This document shows positions 15,472 to 24,014 of a stretch of DNA of 35,649 nt, piece by piece. This stretch comes from Oscillospiraceae bacterium. GTDB taxonomy: Bacteria > Bacillota > Clostridia > Oscillospirales > Oscillospiraceae. The notes under the pieces are model-generated. The model saw only the letters and a list, made by a program, of their open reading frames with translations. It was not told where the DNA came from and did no database searches. Location: contig JAFQGT010000012.1 of NCBI GenBank assembly GCA_017415425.1, positions 1 through 35,649 on the forward strand, read 5' to 3'. Numbering within the stretch: the first letter of the stretch is position 1; every line of letters starts with the position of its first letter. The position numbers and the translations under genes were made by a program.

Positions 15472-17280
15472 TTAGAATAGGCCGGAAACCTTGCCGGTCT
15501 CGGTGTCCACATCCACGCGACGGTAAGCGGGGTCAGCAGCAGTACCGGGCATCATAGAGATAGTACCGGCCATGGGGCACAGGAACTTAGCTCCGCCGTA
15601 CTCCAGAATGTCGCGGATGGTCAGCTTCCAACCGGTGGGAACGCCCTTCTTAGTGGGATCGTCGGACAGAGACAGGTGGGTCTTAACCATCATTGTGCAG
15701 TAATCAGCATACTTGGGATCGGACTCGAAGCGCTGAGCCTTCTCCACTGCCAGGGGCAGCCAAGTAACACCGTCAGCACCATAGACTTCCTTAGCAATGC
15801 GCTCAACGCGCTCACGCAGCGGCATATCCAGATCATACAGGAACTTGATGTCCACGGGATCCTCACAAGCTTCCACAACAACGCGAGCCAGCTCAGCAGC
15901 GCCTTCGCCGCCGTAACGCCAGTGGTTGGACTCGGCGCAACGGACACCGCGCTCAGCACACATCTTCTTCAGCAGAGCGATTTCTGCATCGGTATCGGTG
16001 TAGAAGCGGTTAATGCAGACAACAGGGTTGATGCCGGACTTCTTGATGGTATTGACGTGGTGGAACAGGTTGCAAGTACCCTTCTCCAGCAGTTCCAGAT
16101 TCTCCTCAGTGTACTCCTTAGGCAGAGGTGCGCCGGGGGTAACCTTGGGGCCGCCGCCGTGCATCTTAAGGCTACGAACGGTAGCAACCAGAACAGAAAC
16201 ATTGGGAGTCAGACCGGACAGACGAGTCTTCACGTTCCAGAACTTCTCGAAGCCGATATCGGCTGCGAAACCGGACTCGGTGACGTGGTAGTCGAACAGC
16301 TTCAGAGCCAGGCGGTCAGCGATAACAGAGGACTGACCGATAGCGATGTTGGCAAAAGGACCGGCGTGGATCAGCACGGGCTGATGCTCAACAGAGTAGC
16401 ACATAGTGGGGTTGATGGCGTTACGCATCCAGGCGGTCATAGCGCCTGCAACATCCAGATCCTCACAGGTAACAGGCTCACCGGTCTTGGAGTAGGCAAC
16501 AACGATCTTGCCGATACGCTCACGCAGATCCTTCAGATCCTTGGCAACAGCCAGAATAGCCATCAGCTCGGAGCCAACAGCGATACCGAACTTGGACTCC
16601 ATCATAAAGCCGTCCAGACGGCCGCCGATACCGATGATGATGTTACGCAGGGACTGAGCGCAGAAGTCGATGATCCAGCCCATCTCCACACGCTTGGGGT
16701 CGATGTCCAGACGGCGCAGGCCCTTCTTTGCCAGCCACTCGTCAGTGTTGTTGCGCTCGTGCTGCATACGAGCAGTCAGTGCCACCATAGCCAGGTTGTG
16801 GGCGTTCATAATGTCGTTGATATCGCCGGTCAGACCCAGAGAGAACTCGGTCATAGGCATCAGCAGAGCGTTGCCGCCGCCGGCTGCAGTACCCTTAACG
16901 TTCATAGTGGGGCCACCGGAAGGCTGACGCAGAGCACCACCGGCGTTCTTGCCGATGTAACCCAGACCTTCGATCAGGCCCAGAGAAACAGTGGACTTAC
17001 CTTCGCCGAAGGGAGTGGGGGTAACAGCGGTAACTTCGATGAACTTGCCATCGGGCTTATCCTTCAAGCGGTTCATAACCTTGATGAAGTCGATCTTGGG
17101 GGTCTTGCCGTAGGGGATGATTTCGTCTTCCAGCAGGCCCAGCTTCTCACGGAAGAAATCAACGGGAGGCAGAGTCTTTTCTGCTTCCTCAGCGATTTGC
17201 CAGTCCTTGTAGATAGTCGGGTCCAGTTTTACGATACCCTTCTCGTCTACATACTTGCCGTCAACAAAATTGATTGCCAT
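15472..17280 (-). CDS. fhs: Formate-tetrahydrofolate ligase, long form
   Basis: The enzyme ligates formate to tetrahydrofolate with ATP, feeding 10-formyl-THF into purine synthesis or the Wood-Ljungdahl methyl branch. The P-loop TPFGEGKST (89-97) and the conserved block [12 protein letters not shown] are present. At 602 residues it is about 45 longer than the usual 555-560. The substrate-site signature reads [13 protein letters not shown] (118-130) instead of the common REPSLGP type, and there is an insertion around [15 protein letters not shown]. This matches, from memory, a divergent long clade known in some anaerobes. The ATG at 17280 follows AAGGAGG; a 12-codon upstream extension is rejected. 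It lies 38 nt downstream of a trigger-factor-like gene and is probably co-transcribed. No folD or fchA neighbour is seen. Confidence 0.95.
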   Translation of the reverse strand: MAINFVDGKYVDEKGIVKLDPTIYKDWQIAEEAEKTLPPVDFFREKLGLLEDEIIPYGKTPKIDFIKVMNRLKDKPDGKFIEVTAVTPTPFGEGKSTVSLGLIEGLGYIGKNAGGALRQPSGGPTMNVKGTAAGGGNALLMPMTEFSLGLTGDINDIMNAHNLAMVALTARMQHERNNTDEWLAKKGLRRLDIDPKRVEMGWIIDFCAQSLRNIIIGIGGRLDGFMMESKFGIAVGSELMAILAVAKDLKDLRERIGKIVVAYSKTGEPVTCEDLDVAGAMTAWMRNAINPTMCYSVEHQPVLIHAGPFANIAIGQSSVIADRLALKLFDYHVTESGFAADIGFEKFWNVKTRLSGLTPNVSVLVATVRSLKMHGGGPKVTPGAPLPKEYTEENLELLEKGTCNLFHHVNTIKKSGINPVVCINRFYTDTDAEIALLKKMCAERGVRCAESNHWRYGGEGAAELARVVVEACEDPVDIKFLYDLDMPLRERVERIAKEVYGADGVTWLPLAVEKAQRFESDPKYADYCTMMVKTHLSLSDDPTKKGVPTGWKLTIRDILEYGGAKFLCPMAGTISMMPGTAADPAYRRVDVDTETGKVSGLF

Positions 17281-17318
17281 AGTAATGTCCTCCTTATAAT
17301 TGGCGCTTATGCGCATAA

Positions 17319-18263
17319 TTAACAGTTTGTGATAATTGCTGCATCCCGGATCAGCTGCATAACCTTGGTAGTCAGCACGCTGCGGATGACGGATTGTTCA
17401 AATTCCTCATTGTAATAGGGTTGGAGTTCTTCTACTGTCAGTTTGTTCTGACGGGCGATCAAGGCAATGGCCTCACCGATCTCCGATTCAGTTGCCTGGA
17501 GCTTTTCCAGCTCCACGATCTTATCTACCGCAGCAAAGTTCCGCAGAGCCGCCTCCGCTGCCGGATAGGCATCCTTACGCAGGTCTTCTTCAGTGGTCTT
17601 CATAAACGCGCAGTACATCTGCAGGTTCAATCCCTGCTGGGCAAGTTGGGCTTCCAACGCCTTCAGTTGCTCCTGCACGGCCTTTTCCAGTTCCTCTGGG
17701 TCTACGGTGTAATCCAGTGTAGCAGCCGCCTGCCGCAGCAGTCGATCCTGCAGATCCATCTCACCCCGTTCATCGGTGTAGGCCTGTATGCTCTGCTTCA
17801 GCTTTTCCTGCATTTCTTCCAGCGTATCGCAGCCGCCCACCTCTTTGGCAAAGGTATCGTCCAGCTGATAGGGCTCTTTGATCCGGATCTCGTGGATATA
17901 GCACAGGAACTGGGCTTCTTTTCCTGCCAGATTCTCCGCGTGATAATGCTCCGGGAAGGTCACACTGACTGTAACATTTTCACCGGGAACCTTGTCCAGC
18001 AGTTGCTCCTCAAAGCCCGGAATAAACGCGCCGCTTCCAAGCACCAGCGTTTGCTTTTGAGCGGTACCGCCTTCAAACTTCTCGCCGTCGCAAAAGCCTG
18101 CATAATCCAGGACTACCTCATCTCCCAGCTTAGTGGGACGATCGGCAACCGCTGTGATTCTGGGATTCTGCTGCAACAGCCGAGTCAGGTGTCGATCCAC
18201 CTCTTCGTCGGTCACAACATGACGGGAAAGCTGTGCCTCCAGCCCCCGATAAGTAAACTGCAT
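17319..18263 (-). CDS. Trigger-factor-like peptidyl-prolyl isomerase lacking the ribosome-binding domain
   Basis: This 314-residue protein matches trigger factor from its FKBP-type isomerase domain onward (about 35-118, including [26 protein letters not shown] and [17 protein letters not shown]). The C-terminal helical chaperone domain follows (about 120-314, starting [11 protein letters not shown]). The N-terminal ribosome-binding domain of about 110 residues, with its L23-docking GFRxGK loop, is absent. The ATG at 18263 follows AAGGAG and gives [14 protein letters not shown], so the short form is not an artefact of start choice: the 23-codon upstream extension is not trigger-factor-like. 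It likely acts as a soluble chaperone/isomerase. It precedes fhs in the same direction and diverges from a LysR-type regulator. A full-length tig presumably exists elsewhere (inference). Confidence 0.85.
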   Translation of the reverse strand: MQFTYRGLEAQLSRHVVTDEEVDRHLTRLLQQNPRITAVADRPTKLGDEVVLDYAGFCDGEKFEGGTAQKQTLVLGSGAFIPGFEEQLLDKVPGENVTVSVTFPEHYHAENLAGKEAQFLCYIHEIRIKEPYQLDDTFAKEVGGCDTLEEMQEKLKQSIQAYTDERGEMDLQDRLLRQAAATLDYTVDPEELEKAVQEQLKALEAQLAQQGLNLQMYCAFMKTTEEDLRKDAYPAAEAALRNFAAVDKIVELEKLQATESEIGEAIALIARQNKLTVEELQPYYNEEFEQSVIRSVLTTKVMQLIRDAAIITNC

Positions 18264-18304
18264 AGTGTTTCGCTCCTTATTGACACATTTCTTTCTCTCA
18301 ACGC

Positions 18305-18332
18305 ATAATATTTTAATCTTTTCTCTTGCCAA
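18305..18332 (-). promoter_or_regulatory. Putative promoter for the trigger-factor-like / fhs unit
   Basis: Minus-strand TTGGCA (18327-18332), a 16-nt spacer and TATTAT (18305-18310) lie about 40 nt upstream of the start. Confidence 0.5.
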
Positions 18333-18358
18333 AATAAATAAGTTTATGATATTTTATT

Positions 18359-18375
18359 TATAGATATAAACTATA
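18359..18375. promoter_or_regulatory. Possible LysR operator (T-N11-A type)
   Basis: The inverted repeat TATAG (18359-18363) / CTATA (18371-18375) with a 7-nt centre fits a LysR-family box. It lies in the divergent gap just before the LysR-type gene and upstream of the opposing promoter. Confidence 0.35.
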
Positions 18376-18392
18376 GATTGGAGAGACTTTCC

Positions 18393-19271
18393 TTGAACTA
18401 CAATTATCTGCGGTATTTTTCTGTCCTTGCCCAGTTGGAGCATTACACACTGGCCGCCGCCAGATTGGAGATCTCGCAGCCCTCTTTAAGCAGCGCCATC
18501 CGGAGCTTGGAAAACGAACTAGGAGTGAGCCTGTTTGAAAAAGTGGGCCGTAACATTCGTCTGACAGAGCAGGGTCGTTATTTTCAGAAAAAGGTGGATT
18601 CCGCGTTAAGTGAACTGAGTGCAGCCACTGAGGTACTGATAGCCAGCCACGATACAGCACCCATTGTGATCCGTGTGGGTTATGTATCCGGCTCTTTGCA
18701 GGGGACGGTAGCTAAGCTTATGTCCGATTGCATCCGAAACGACAAGCGATTCCGATTCCACATCACCGAGGGCTCCGCCAAGGATCTGATGGATCTATTG
18801 CATCAGGAGCGGCTGGATATGGCCATTGTGGACGTAACCGCACGAGATAGAAGTCTGCATTTCCGGAATCTGCGGCAGCGGGATTTTTATGTAGCTGTTC
18901 CCGCCGGACATCCCCTGTCCGGACAGCATTCCCTAAAAGCTGGTGACTTGGTGCACTACCAGCAGATCGGCTTTAGTCACAGTATGGATAAAAGCTTTGA
19001 GGATTGGGCCAGCCATCAGGATGCCCATCAAAATTTCGTGTGTCAAGTCAATTCTGTTGCCGGCGCTTTGGATCTGGTTGCCGCCGGTGTAGGCATTACC
19101 ATTATTCCCGATGAATGTGTAGAGCTCACAAAAGAAATTGTATTCATTCCTCTGCAAAACCGCCACCAGGCACTGTATCTGTGTACTGTCTATGACCGGT
19201 GGCTGGAACCCACCGCCTGGGATTTTGCAGACCAGATCGTCCATACCCTCCGCCAGGAGGCTGCCAAATAA
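18393..19271 (+). CDS. LysR-family transcriptional regulator
   Basis: This 292-residue regulator has an N-terminal winged helix-turn-helix typical of LysR proteins (about 1-60: YLRYFSVLAQLEHYTLAAARLEISQPSLSSAIRSLE, then LGVSLFEK and LTEQG). A periplasmic-binding-like effector domain follows (about 88-285, including VDVTARDRSLHFRNL and VAAGVGITIIPDE). The TTG at 18393 is preferred because GGAGAG lies about 8-13 nt upstream and gives the usual short N-terminus; a TTG at 18378 adds five residues. It is divergent from the trigger-factor-like/fhs pair, the classic position for a regulator of those genes. The effector is unknown. Confidence 0.9.
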   Translation: MNYNYLRYFSVLAQLEHYTLAAARLEISQPSLSSAIRSLENELGVSLFEKVGRNIRLTEQGRYFQKKVDSALSELSAATEVLIASHDTAPIVIRVGYVSGSLQGTVAKLMSDCIRNDKRFRFHITEGSAKDLMDLLHQERLDMAIVDVTARDRSLHFRNLRQRDFYVAVPAGHPLSGQHSLKAGDLVHYQQIGFSHSMDKSFEDWASHQDAHQNFVCQVNSVAGALDLVAAGVGITIIPDECVELTKEIVFIPLQNRHQALYLCTVYDRWLEPTAWDFADQIVHTLRQEAAK

Positions 19272-19284
19272 GTGTCGCCTCAGC

Positions 19285-19320
19285 AAAAACCGACACCTGC
19301 TGCAGCAGGTGTCGGTTTTT
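19285..19320. terminator. Perfect 36-nt palindromic terminator
   Basis: Arms 19285-19302 and 19303-19320 are exact complements (core ccgacacctgctg), with A- and T-runs at the two ends. It serves the LysR gene and the convergent small gene alike. Confidence 0.9.
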
Positions 19321-19327
19321 TATTGCT

Positions 19328-19528
19328 TTACTTTTCCTTGTAGTACAGAAGGCAGTGACAGTAACCTTCAAAATCCGGATCTTGAATCTGCGCCTTGAAT
19401 TCTTCGCACATACACTTATATTCCGGCTTCCGTTCCAGCCTGCAGGGGCAGTAACCTCCAGTACGTTTCAAACCCTCTTTCACACCCGCAACCAGTTCAG
19501 CATCGTCATTTAATCTGATTTTTCCCAT
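19328..19528 (-). CDS. Miniature ferredoxin:thioredoxin reductase catalytic-subunit-like protein
   Basis: This 66-residue protein has six cysteines in three C-x-C pairs in the order of the FTR catalytic (beta) chain: CPC (27-29), CMC (39-41) and CHC (57-59, in YCHCLLYY). In FTR, four cysteines bind a [4Fe-4S] cluster and two form the redox disulfide that reduces thioredoxin. Spacings here (9 and 15 residues) differ from plant/cyanobacterial FTR, and about 40 N-terminal residues are missing. The cysteine order and the CHC-L-[LFY] ending are the basis of the call. The ATG at 19528 has a rather distant GGGAGG (about 15 nt). It is a single gene with a shared terminator. A small Fe-S redox protein is well supported; thioredoxin reductase activity is inferred. 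Confidence 0.75.
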   Translation of the reverse strand: MGKIRLNDDAELVAGVKEGLKRTGGYCPCRLERKPEYKCMCEEFKAQIQDPDFEGYCHCLLYYKEK

Positions 19529-19833
19529 AGTATTTTCAAATAGCCTCCCTTGTATAGACTACAGGTTGTTTGTGAGAGCAAACACATCCGGTCGCTCATA
19601 CATATTCATTGTCTTGCGTTGCAGCCATTTCAGGCCATTGTTTCTTTCCGCAAACGCTGCAATTACTACCTTTATACCTTGTATCTACACCCTTGTCAAG
19701 CAACATTTCAGAATCAAAAGCCTTGCAGATACTGGGTGTTGCGCAGTTTCGACACCTTTTTCAGTTTCCATTCGATTTGGAATTGTAATTTGATGAATTC
19801 TGTGTTAAAATAGCGGATATTGGAGGAATCGCT
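19529..19833. other. Noncoding gap with plus-strand promoter
   Basis: About 300 bp without a supported gene. Short open frames here lack ribosome binding sites and resemble no family. A promoter for the acyltransferase operon lies at the right end: TTGTAA 19783-19788, a 17-nt spacer and TAAAAT 19806-19811. Confidence 0.55.
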
Positions 19834-21111
19834 ATGAGAGATTTACATAACGAATTTGTCTACAGAAAGATCACCGAGCCCAACAAAATCCTCGCAGGAG
19901 TACTGCGCTTGGGTCTGCGCATTCTCTGCAAGCAGAGAAATGTGCAGTTCATTTATGATGAGGACTACCTGCAAATGGAGCAGCAGCAAATGGTAATTTT
20001 GTGCCAGCATCGCTCCCGTTGCGACTACATTTACTTGTATGCCGGACTAAAAAGATCCAACTATCATATTTTGTGCGGTTATCAAAACGTATTTCAGCCG
20101 GTCCTCTTTCATTTACTGAAAAGGCTGGGTGTCATTGCAAAAATGCTCTATCAACCCGACGCGCACGCTACTATGCAGCTGCTTCGGGCTGTCAAGATGG
20201 GCAATTCTATCGTGGTATTTCCTGAGGGGATCCAATCCACCAGCGGATCTACCCACCCCATCAATCCCGCCACAATGAAGTTGCTGGCTAAACTCAAGCT
20301 GCCGGTAGCTCTGGTAACGCTGAAGGGCGCTTACTTCACAAGAACCCGGTATTCCACCGACATCAAAAAAGGAAAGATCACCGCGCACTTCAGCAAGCTC
20401 TTTGACCCGGCAGACTTTACCCAATACACTACAGAACAGTTGTATCAGCGTTTGATGGAGCGTTTTCAATACAATGAATTTTCGGAGCATCGAGGGGAGA
20501 AAATTGCCTTCCGGGGCAAAAAGCCCAATATTTACGGTTTGGATAACATTGTCTACAAATGTCCCCAGTGCTTATCTGAGTATCAATTCGCTGTAGAGAA
20601 TGACACGATGCGCTGCGCCCACTGCGGTTTCGCCGTGTCTATGGACGACTACTATGATATTGCTGCCGTAGAGGGCACACTCCCCTTTGAAAACACCGAT
20701 GTATGGTACAAATGGCAACGATCCGTCCTGTCTGAAGAGGTAAAGGATGACAACTTCGTGATGTCCACAAAGGTCAAAATCGGTCGTATCAATACCCAAA
20801 AGCTTTCCAAAAATTCCTCTGTCCTGTACTACGGTGAGGGAACCCTGACCCTCACAAACAAGGGTCTGACCTACACCGGCACCCGGGACGGTGAGCAAGT
20901 TGAGATCTTCTTCCGCGCACTGCAAGTGTTCTCTCTGAGCATATCGCTGGACTATAATCTGGATCTGTATTATGACGGAGAATATTTCAACTTTAAGCTC
21001 CTGGAAAACGAAAAGCAGGTCACCAAGTGGATGCTGGCTGCAGAAGAGATTCACAACCTGTACGACAGAACCTGGTGCAGCGCCAGCAATGAGGTTTATT
21101 ATGCGAAATAA
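19834..21111 (+). CDS. PlsC-like acyltransferase with internal zinc ribbon
   Basis: This 425-residue protein has an N-terminal lysophospholipid acyltransferase domain. The HX4D catalytic motif is H59-RSRC-D64 and the acyl-acceptor motif FPEG is at 129-132, followed by IQSTSGS. Such enzymes move an acyl chain from acyl-CoA/ACP to lysophosphatidic acid or related lipids at the membrane. After this domain (about 35-225) comes a four-cysteine zinc-ribbon-like insert, CPQC (243-246) and CAHC (261-264). A C-terminal region of about 150 residues follows, rich in beta strands (TLTLTNKGLTYTGTRDGEQVEIFFRALQVFSLSISLDYNLDLYYDGEYF), which looks like a PH/GRAM-type fold. GGAGG precedes the ATG. It is the first gene of a coupled three-gene operon. 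The acyl acceptor is unknown. Confidence 0.85.
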   Translation: MRDLHNEFVYRKITEPNKILAGVLRLGLRILCKQRNVQFIYDEDYLQMEQQQMVILCQHRSRCDYIYLYAGLKRSNYHILCGYQNVFQPVLFHLLKRLGVIAKMLYQPDAHATMQLLRAVKMGNSIVVFPEGIQSTSGSTHPINPATMKLLAKLKLPVALVTLKGAYFTRTRYSTDIKKGKITAHFSKLFDPADFTQYTTEQLYQRLMERFQYNEFSEHRGEKIAFRGKKPNIYGLDNIVYKCPQCLSEYQFAVENDTMRCAHCGFAVSMDDYYDIAAVEGTLPFENTDVWYKWQRSVLSEEVKDDNFVMSTKVKIGRINTQKLSKNSSVLYYGEGTLTLTNKGLTYTGTRDGEQVEIFFRALQVFSLSISLDYNLDLYYDGEYFNFKLLENEKQVTKWMLAAEEIHNLYDRTWCSASNEVYYAK

Positions 21112-21823
21112 GAAGGAACGCATTTTGATGCTGATTACAGGCTGCATCCTGCTTTTCATCATCATTTTTGCCATTTTCAACTGGGATACGATCCTGTATC
21201 TGTTTCACCAAACGGTTGAAGGCGCGGAAATCGTAAGAGAAAACATATTGTCTTTAGGTCTGACAGGTGTGTTGGCGATTTCTCTGATCATCATCGTCTG
21301 CTTTTTTGTGCCGGTGATCTCCTCGATCCCTGTCCAGCTTGCCTCGGTAGTCAGTTACGGTCTGCCCTTTGCCATTGTACACGTATTTCTCTCCGTGCTG
21401 TTGGCCAGTCAGTTGATGTTCCTGTTCACAAGATGCATTCACATCTTTTATGGTCCCAGGCAACAAAAAAAACAGCAGCAAATGGAAGAGCGAATCCGAA
21501 ACAGCAAACGAAGTATCGAGCATTTTATGCTGCTTGCCTATCTAGCCCCCTTTGTCCCCTTTATACTGATTCATATGGTTGCAGCCAGCAGTGGAATGAA
21601 ATGGTGGAAGTACACCCTGTACACATCCCTAGGACCTATCCCGGACGTGGTCATCACCTTATGGCTGGGCGCTAAGATCACCAGCGCATCCACCCCTGTT
21701 GCATCCTTTGTGATCCTTATGCTGATCATTGCCTGTATCGCAGTATTTATCATTAACAAAGAAAAACTTGTCAACTGGGTATTCAAACCGAAAAAGGAGG
21801 TTTCGCCTGCAAATGGAGAATAA
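21101..21823 (+). CDS. VTT/TVP38-TMEM64 (DedA-like) family membrane protein
   Basis: This 240-residue membrane protein has about five hydrophobic segments (about 8-28, 52-76, 82-108, 145-165, 200-220). It shows the VTT-domain features of DedA/TMEM64 proteins: the re-entrant stretch VPVISSIPVQLASVVSYGLPFAIVHVFLS and a later block PFVPFILIHMVAASSGM preceding YTLYTSLG. Relatives act as lipid scramblases or carrier-lipid transporters. The start at 21101 overlaps the upstream stop by 11 nt, indicating translational coupling; an in-frame ATG at 21089 is an alternative. Between an acyltransferase and a YfcC-type transporter it probably handles membrane lipid or lipid-linked material (inference). Confidence 0.75.
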   Translation: MRNKKERILMLITGCILLFIIIFAIFNWDTILYLFHQTVEGAEIVRENILSLGLTGVLAISLIIIVCFFVPVISSIPVQLASVVSYGLPFAIVHVFLSVLLASQLMFLFTRCIHIFYGPRQQKKQQQMEERIRNSKRSIEHFMLLAYLAPFVPFILIHMVAASSGMKWWKYTLYTSLGPIPDVVITLWLGAKITSASTPVASFVILMLIIACIAVFIINKEKLVNWVFKPKKEVSPANGE

Positions 21824-23231
21824 ACAGTTAAACCAGGATGTTAAATTTGGTCTGAAAAGTTTTTTGACGATCTGCGCCATATTGATTGCCGTGATCATTT
21901 TTGTAGGCATACTGACCTATATCACCCCCGCCGGTGCTTACCAACTTGATACGGACGGCAAAGTCATTCCCGACTCTTTCCGGCTTATGGAAATCCAGAC
22001 CAGGCTGCCGGCCTATCGCTGGCTCTCCGCGCCGATTGAAGCTCTGGTGATCGGTCAGGGAAATATGAATGTGATCCAGATCATCGCTGTCCTGCTGGTG
22101 CTGGGCGGTACTTTTAAGATTCTGGATCAAAGCGGCGGTCTTTACGCCATTGTGCAGGTGGTCATCAACAAATTTTATAACAAACGCTATCAGCTGATCT
22201 GGGTCATCACCCTGCTAATGATGCTGCTGGCCTCCTGCTTCGGTTTGCAAGAGGAGCTGCTGATCCTGTTCCCGATCTTCCTCTCTTTTGCCACGGCGAT
22301 GAATTGGAGCAACACACAAGCAGTCAGTTTGATCCTGATCACCACAGGTGTCGGTTTCACCACCGCCACCTTTAACCCCTTTACCGTGGGTGTTGCCTCC
22401 GATCTGGCAGGCGTCAGCATTCTAAACGGTCTGTGGTACCGGGTGATTATTTTCTGTGTGTTGTATGTTTTGACCTCTGTGTATCTGGTCGCGATGGCAA
22501 AGCACGATGAAAAACGCTGCAGCAAAACCGCAGCGAAGGTCGAATTTGCCCACCTGTCAGAGGAGGAATATATCGCATACCGTAAAAAAGCCAATATGGT
22601 TTTTGTCCTGTTTGCTGCAGTTTTGCTGGTCATCGTGGTCGCCTCCGCCGTCCCCTTCCTCGCGGACTTGGGGTTGGGTATGGTGTTTATGGCAGTGACT
22701 TTTGTGATCGGCGCATTCCTGATTGGAAAACTGTCCCTGGGCAGCCTTAAGGTCGCCGGAAAAGCCTTTTTACAGGGTGCAAAAGATCTGTCCCCGTCCA
22801 TCATCATTATTCTGCTGGCTTTTAGTGTGAAATACATTGCCGAGAACGGAAATATTTTGCACACTCTATTTCACTACTGCCATACTTACATCAGCAGGCA
22901 GTCCCCCTATTTTGCGGTGATCTTGCTGTATGTACTGATCTTGGTATTCGAATTCTTTATCCCCGGTTCTCTAGCGAAAGCACTGCTACTGATCCCCCTG
23001 CTGACATTGGCTCCTCTGCCCGGTATCAGCACAAATATCATCATCTTGGCGTTTTTATTCGGCGACGGTTACACCAATGTGCTCTACCCTACCTGCGGCA
23101 CGCTGGTGATCGGATTGGGACTTGCGGAAGTCGGCTATGTGGAATGGCTAAAAAAGACCGGTTTGTTCCAACTCTTCCTGTTTCTCCTGTCGATCTGTTT
23201 CCTGCTTATGGCAGTGTATATCGGGCTTTAA
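21813..23231 (+). CDS. YfcC/DcuC-family transporter
   Basis: This 472-residue polytopic membrane protein has about 12 hydrophobic segments. It resembles the YfcC branch of the DcuC/ArcD-like superfamily, whose members carry C4-dicarboxylates, basic amino acids, short-chain acids or peptides. Family-like features are the N-terminal ITPAGAYQLDTDGKVIPDSF after the first membrane helix, VIQIIAVLLVLGGTFKILDQSGGLYAI, CFGLQEELLILFPIF and the C-terminal PGSLAKALLLIPLL and DGYTNVLYPTCG. The ATG at 21813 overlaps the preceding gene by 11 nt, and AAAGGAGG lies about 12 nt upstream. The last gene of the acyltransferase/VTT operon; a strong hairpin follows. The substrate cannot be assigned. Confidence 0.85.
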   Translation: MENKQLNQDVKFGLKSFLTICAILIAVIIFVGILTYITPAGAYQLDTDGKVIPDSFRLMEIQTRLPAYRWLSAPIEALVIGQGNMNVIQIIAVLLVLGGTFKILDQSGGLYAIVQVVINKFYNKRYQLIWVITLLMMLLASCFGLQEELLILFPIFLSFATAMNWSNTQAVSLILITTGVGFTTATFNPFTVGVASDLAGVSILNGLWYRVIIFCVLYVLTSVYLVAMAKHDEKRCSKTAAKVEFAHLSEEEYIAYRKKANMVFVLFAAVLLVIVVASAVPFLADLGLGMVFMAVTFVIGAFLIGKLSLGSLKVAGKAFLQGAKDLSPSIIIILLAFSVKYIAENGNILHTLFHYCHTYISRQSPYFAVILLYVLILVFEFFIPGSLAKALLLIPLLTLAPLPGISTNIIILAFLFGDGYTNVLYPTCGTLVIGLGLAEVGYVEWLKKTGLFQLFLFLLSICFLLMAVYIGL

Positions 23232-23243
23232 TATTGCTAACAA

Positions 23244-23286
23244 ACCCCCGATCAACGTGTACACGCTGATCGGGGGTCATTTTTAT
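23244..23286. terminator. Terminator between convergent operons
   Basis: A long stem, acccccgatca (23244-23254) with tgatcgggggt (23267-23277), has an inner cgtgt/acacg hairpin after one mismatch. It is followed on the plus strand by a T-run. It ends the transporter operon and abuts the stop of the convergent ABC permease. Confidence 0.85.
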
Positions 23287-24014
23287 TGTTTTCTCATCTG
23301 CCGCAAGAACAGTACTACTGCAATTGTGATGGACACCACCACATAACCCAGCACCCAAGCCAAATGGATTCCGATACCATTAAACTGTCCGGCTATCACC
23401 GCTTGAACCAGTTTTACTCCGTGATAGAACGGTAACACTTCTGCCACTTTTTTGAACGTTCCGCCCACCAAATCCAGATCAAACCAAATTCCGGAGAGCC
23501 ACGCAGTCAAATTTGTCAGCAGCGCACCGCAAATTCCGCCAACTTGCTTCTGGTTCAAAATACTGCCAAACAAAAGCCCCATTCCGATAAAAAAGAGCGA
23601 TACAGGCAGCAAGCACAACAACCCACCAAGCATATTCACTGTCACTTGCATTCCCAAAAAAGCTCCCAACACAAAGCAAAACACGCTTTGCGCCAGGGCA
23701 ATCGGCAGCATTGGCAGCGTATATCCCAGAATAAAATCCACAGCCCTCATAGGCGTGGCATACAGCCGCAGGAACAATGCGCTCTCCCGGTCCTTGGCAA
23801 TCAGGCTTGCGGAAAACAACGTCATAAATGCCAGTCCAAACACCGTCATACCAGGCGCAAGGAGCTCGATTGCAAAAAGTTCCACCGGAATATTGACCTG
23901 AATGGCACTTAACAGCAGGATCAGCACGCAGGGAAAACCTAATCCAAAAAACAGCGTCAGAGGGTCACGTAAAATCTCCTTCAAAGTTCTTTTTGCAAAA
24001 GGGATCACTCTCAT
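23283..24014 (-). CDS. ABC-2 type permease
   Basis: This 243-residue membrane protein has about six hydrophobic segments and an N-terminal cytosolic stretch (FAKRTLKEILRDPLTLFFGLGFP) typical of ABC-2 export permeases. The motif ERESALFLRL-like KDRESALFLRLYATPM at about 74-89 matches the conserved coupling region before the third helix. The start ATG overlaps the ATPase stop by 4 nt (ATGA), so the two are coupled. With the ATPase it forms a small exporter of the drug/antibiotic or lantibiotic type. The substrate is unknown. Confidence 0.88.
   Translation of the reverse strand: MRVIPFAKRTLKEILRDPLTLFFGLGFPCVLILLLSAIQVNIPVELFAIELLAPGMTVFGLAFMTLFSASLIAKDRESALFLRLYATPMRAVDFILGYTLPMLPIALAQSVFCFVLGAFLGMQVTVNMLGGLLCLLPVSLFFIGMGLLFGSILNQKQVGGICGALLTNLTAWLSGIWFDLDLVGGTFKKVAEVLPFYHGVKLVQAVIAGQFNGIGIHLAWVLGYVVVSITIAVVLFLRQMRKQ

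Noticed and set aside
15676-17322. 548-codon open frame on the plus strand
   Set aside because: It is antisense to fhs, which has complete family motifs; the low-complexity translation matches nothing.
17281-18392. Folate (THF) riboswitch upstream of fhs or the trigger-factor-like gene
   Set aside because: The leaders are short (38 and about 40 nt of transcript) and show none of the conserved pairing.
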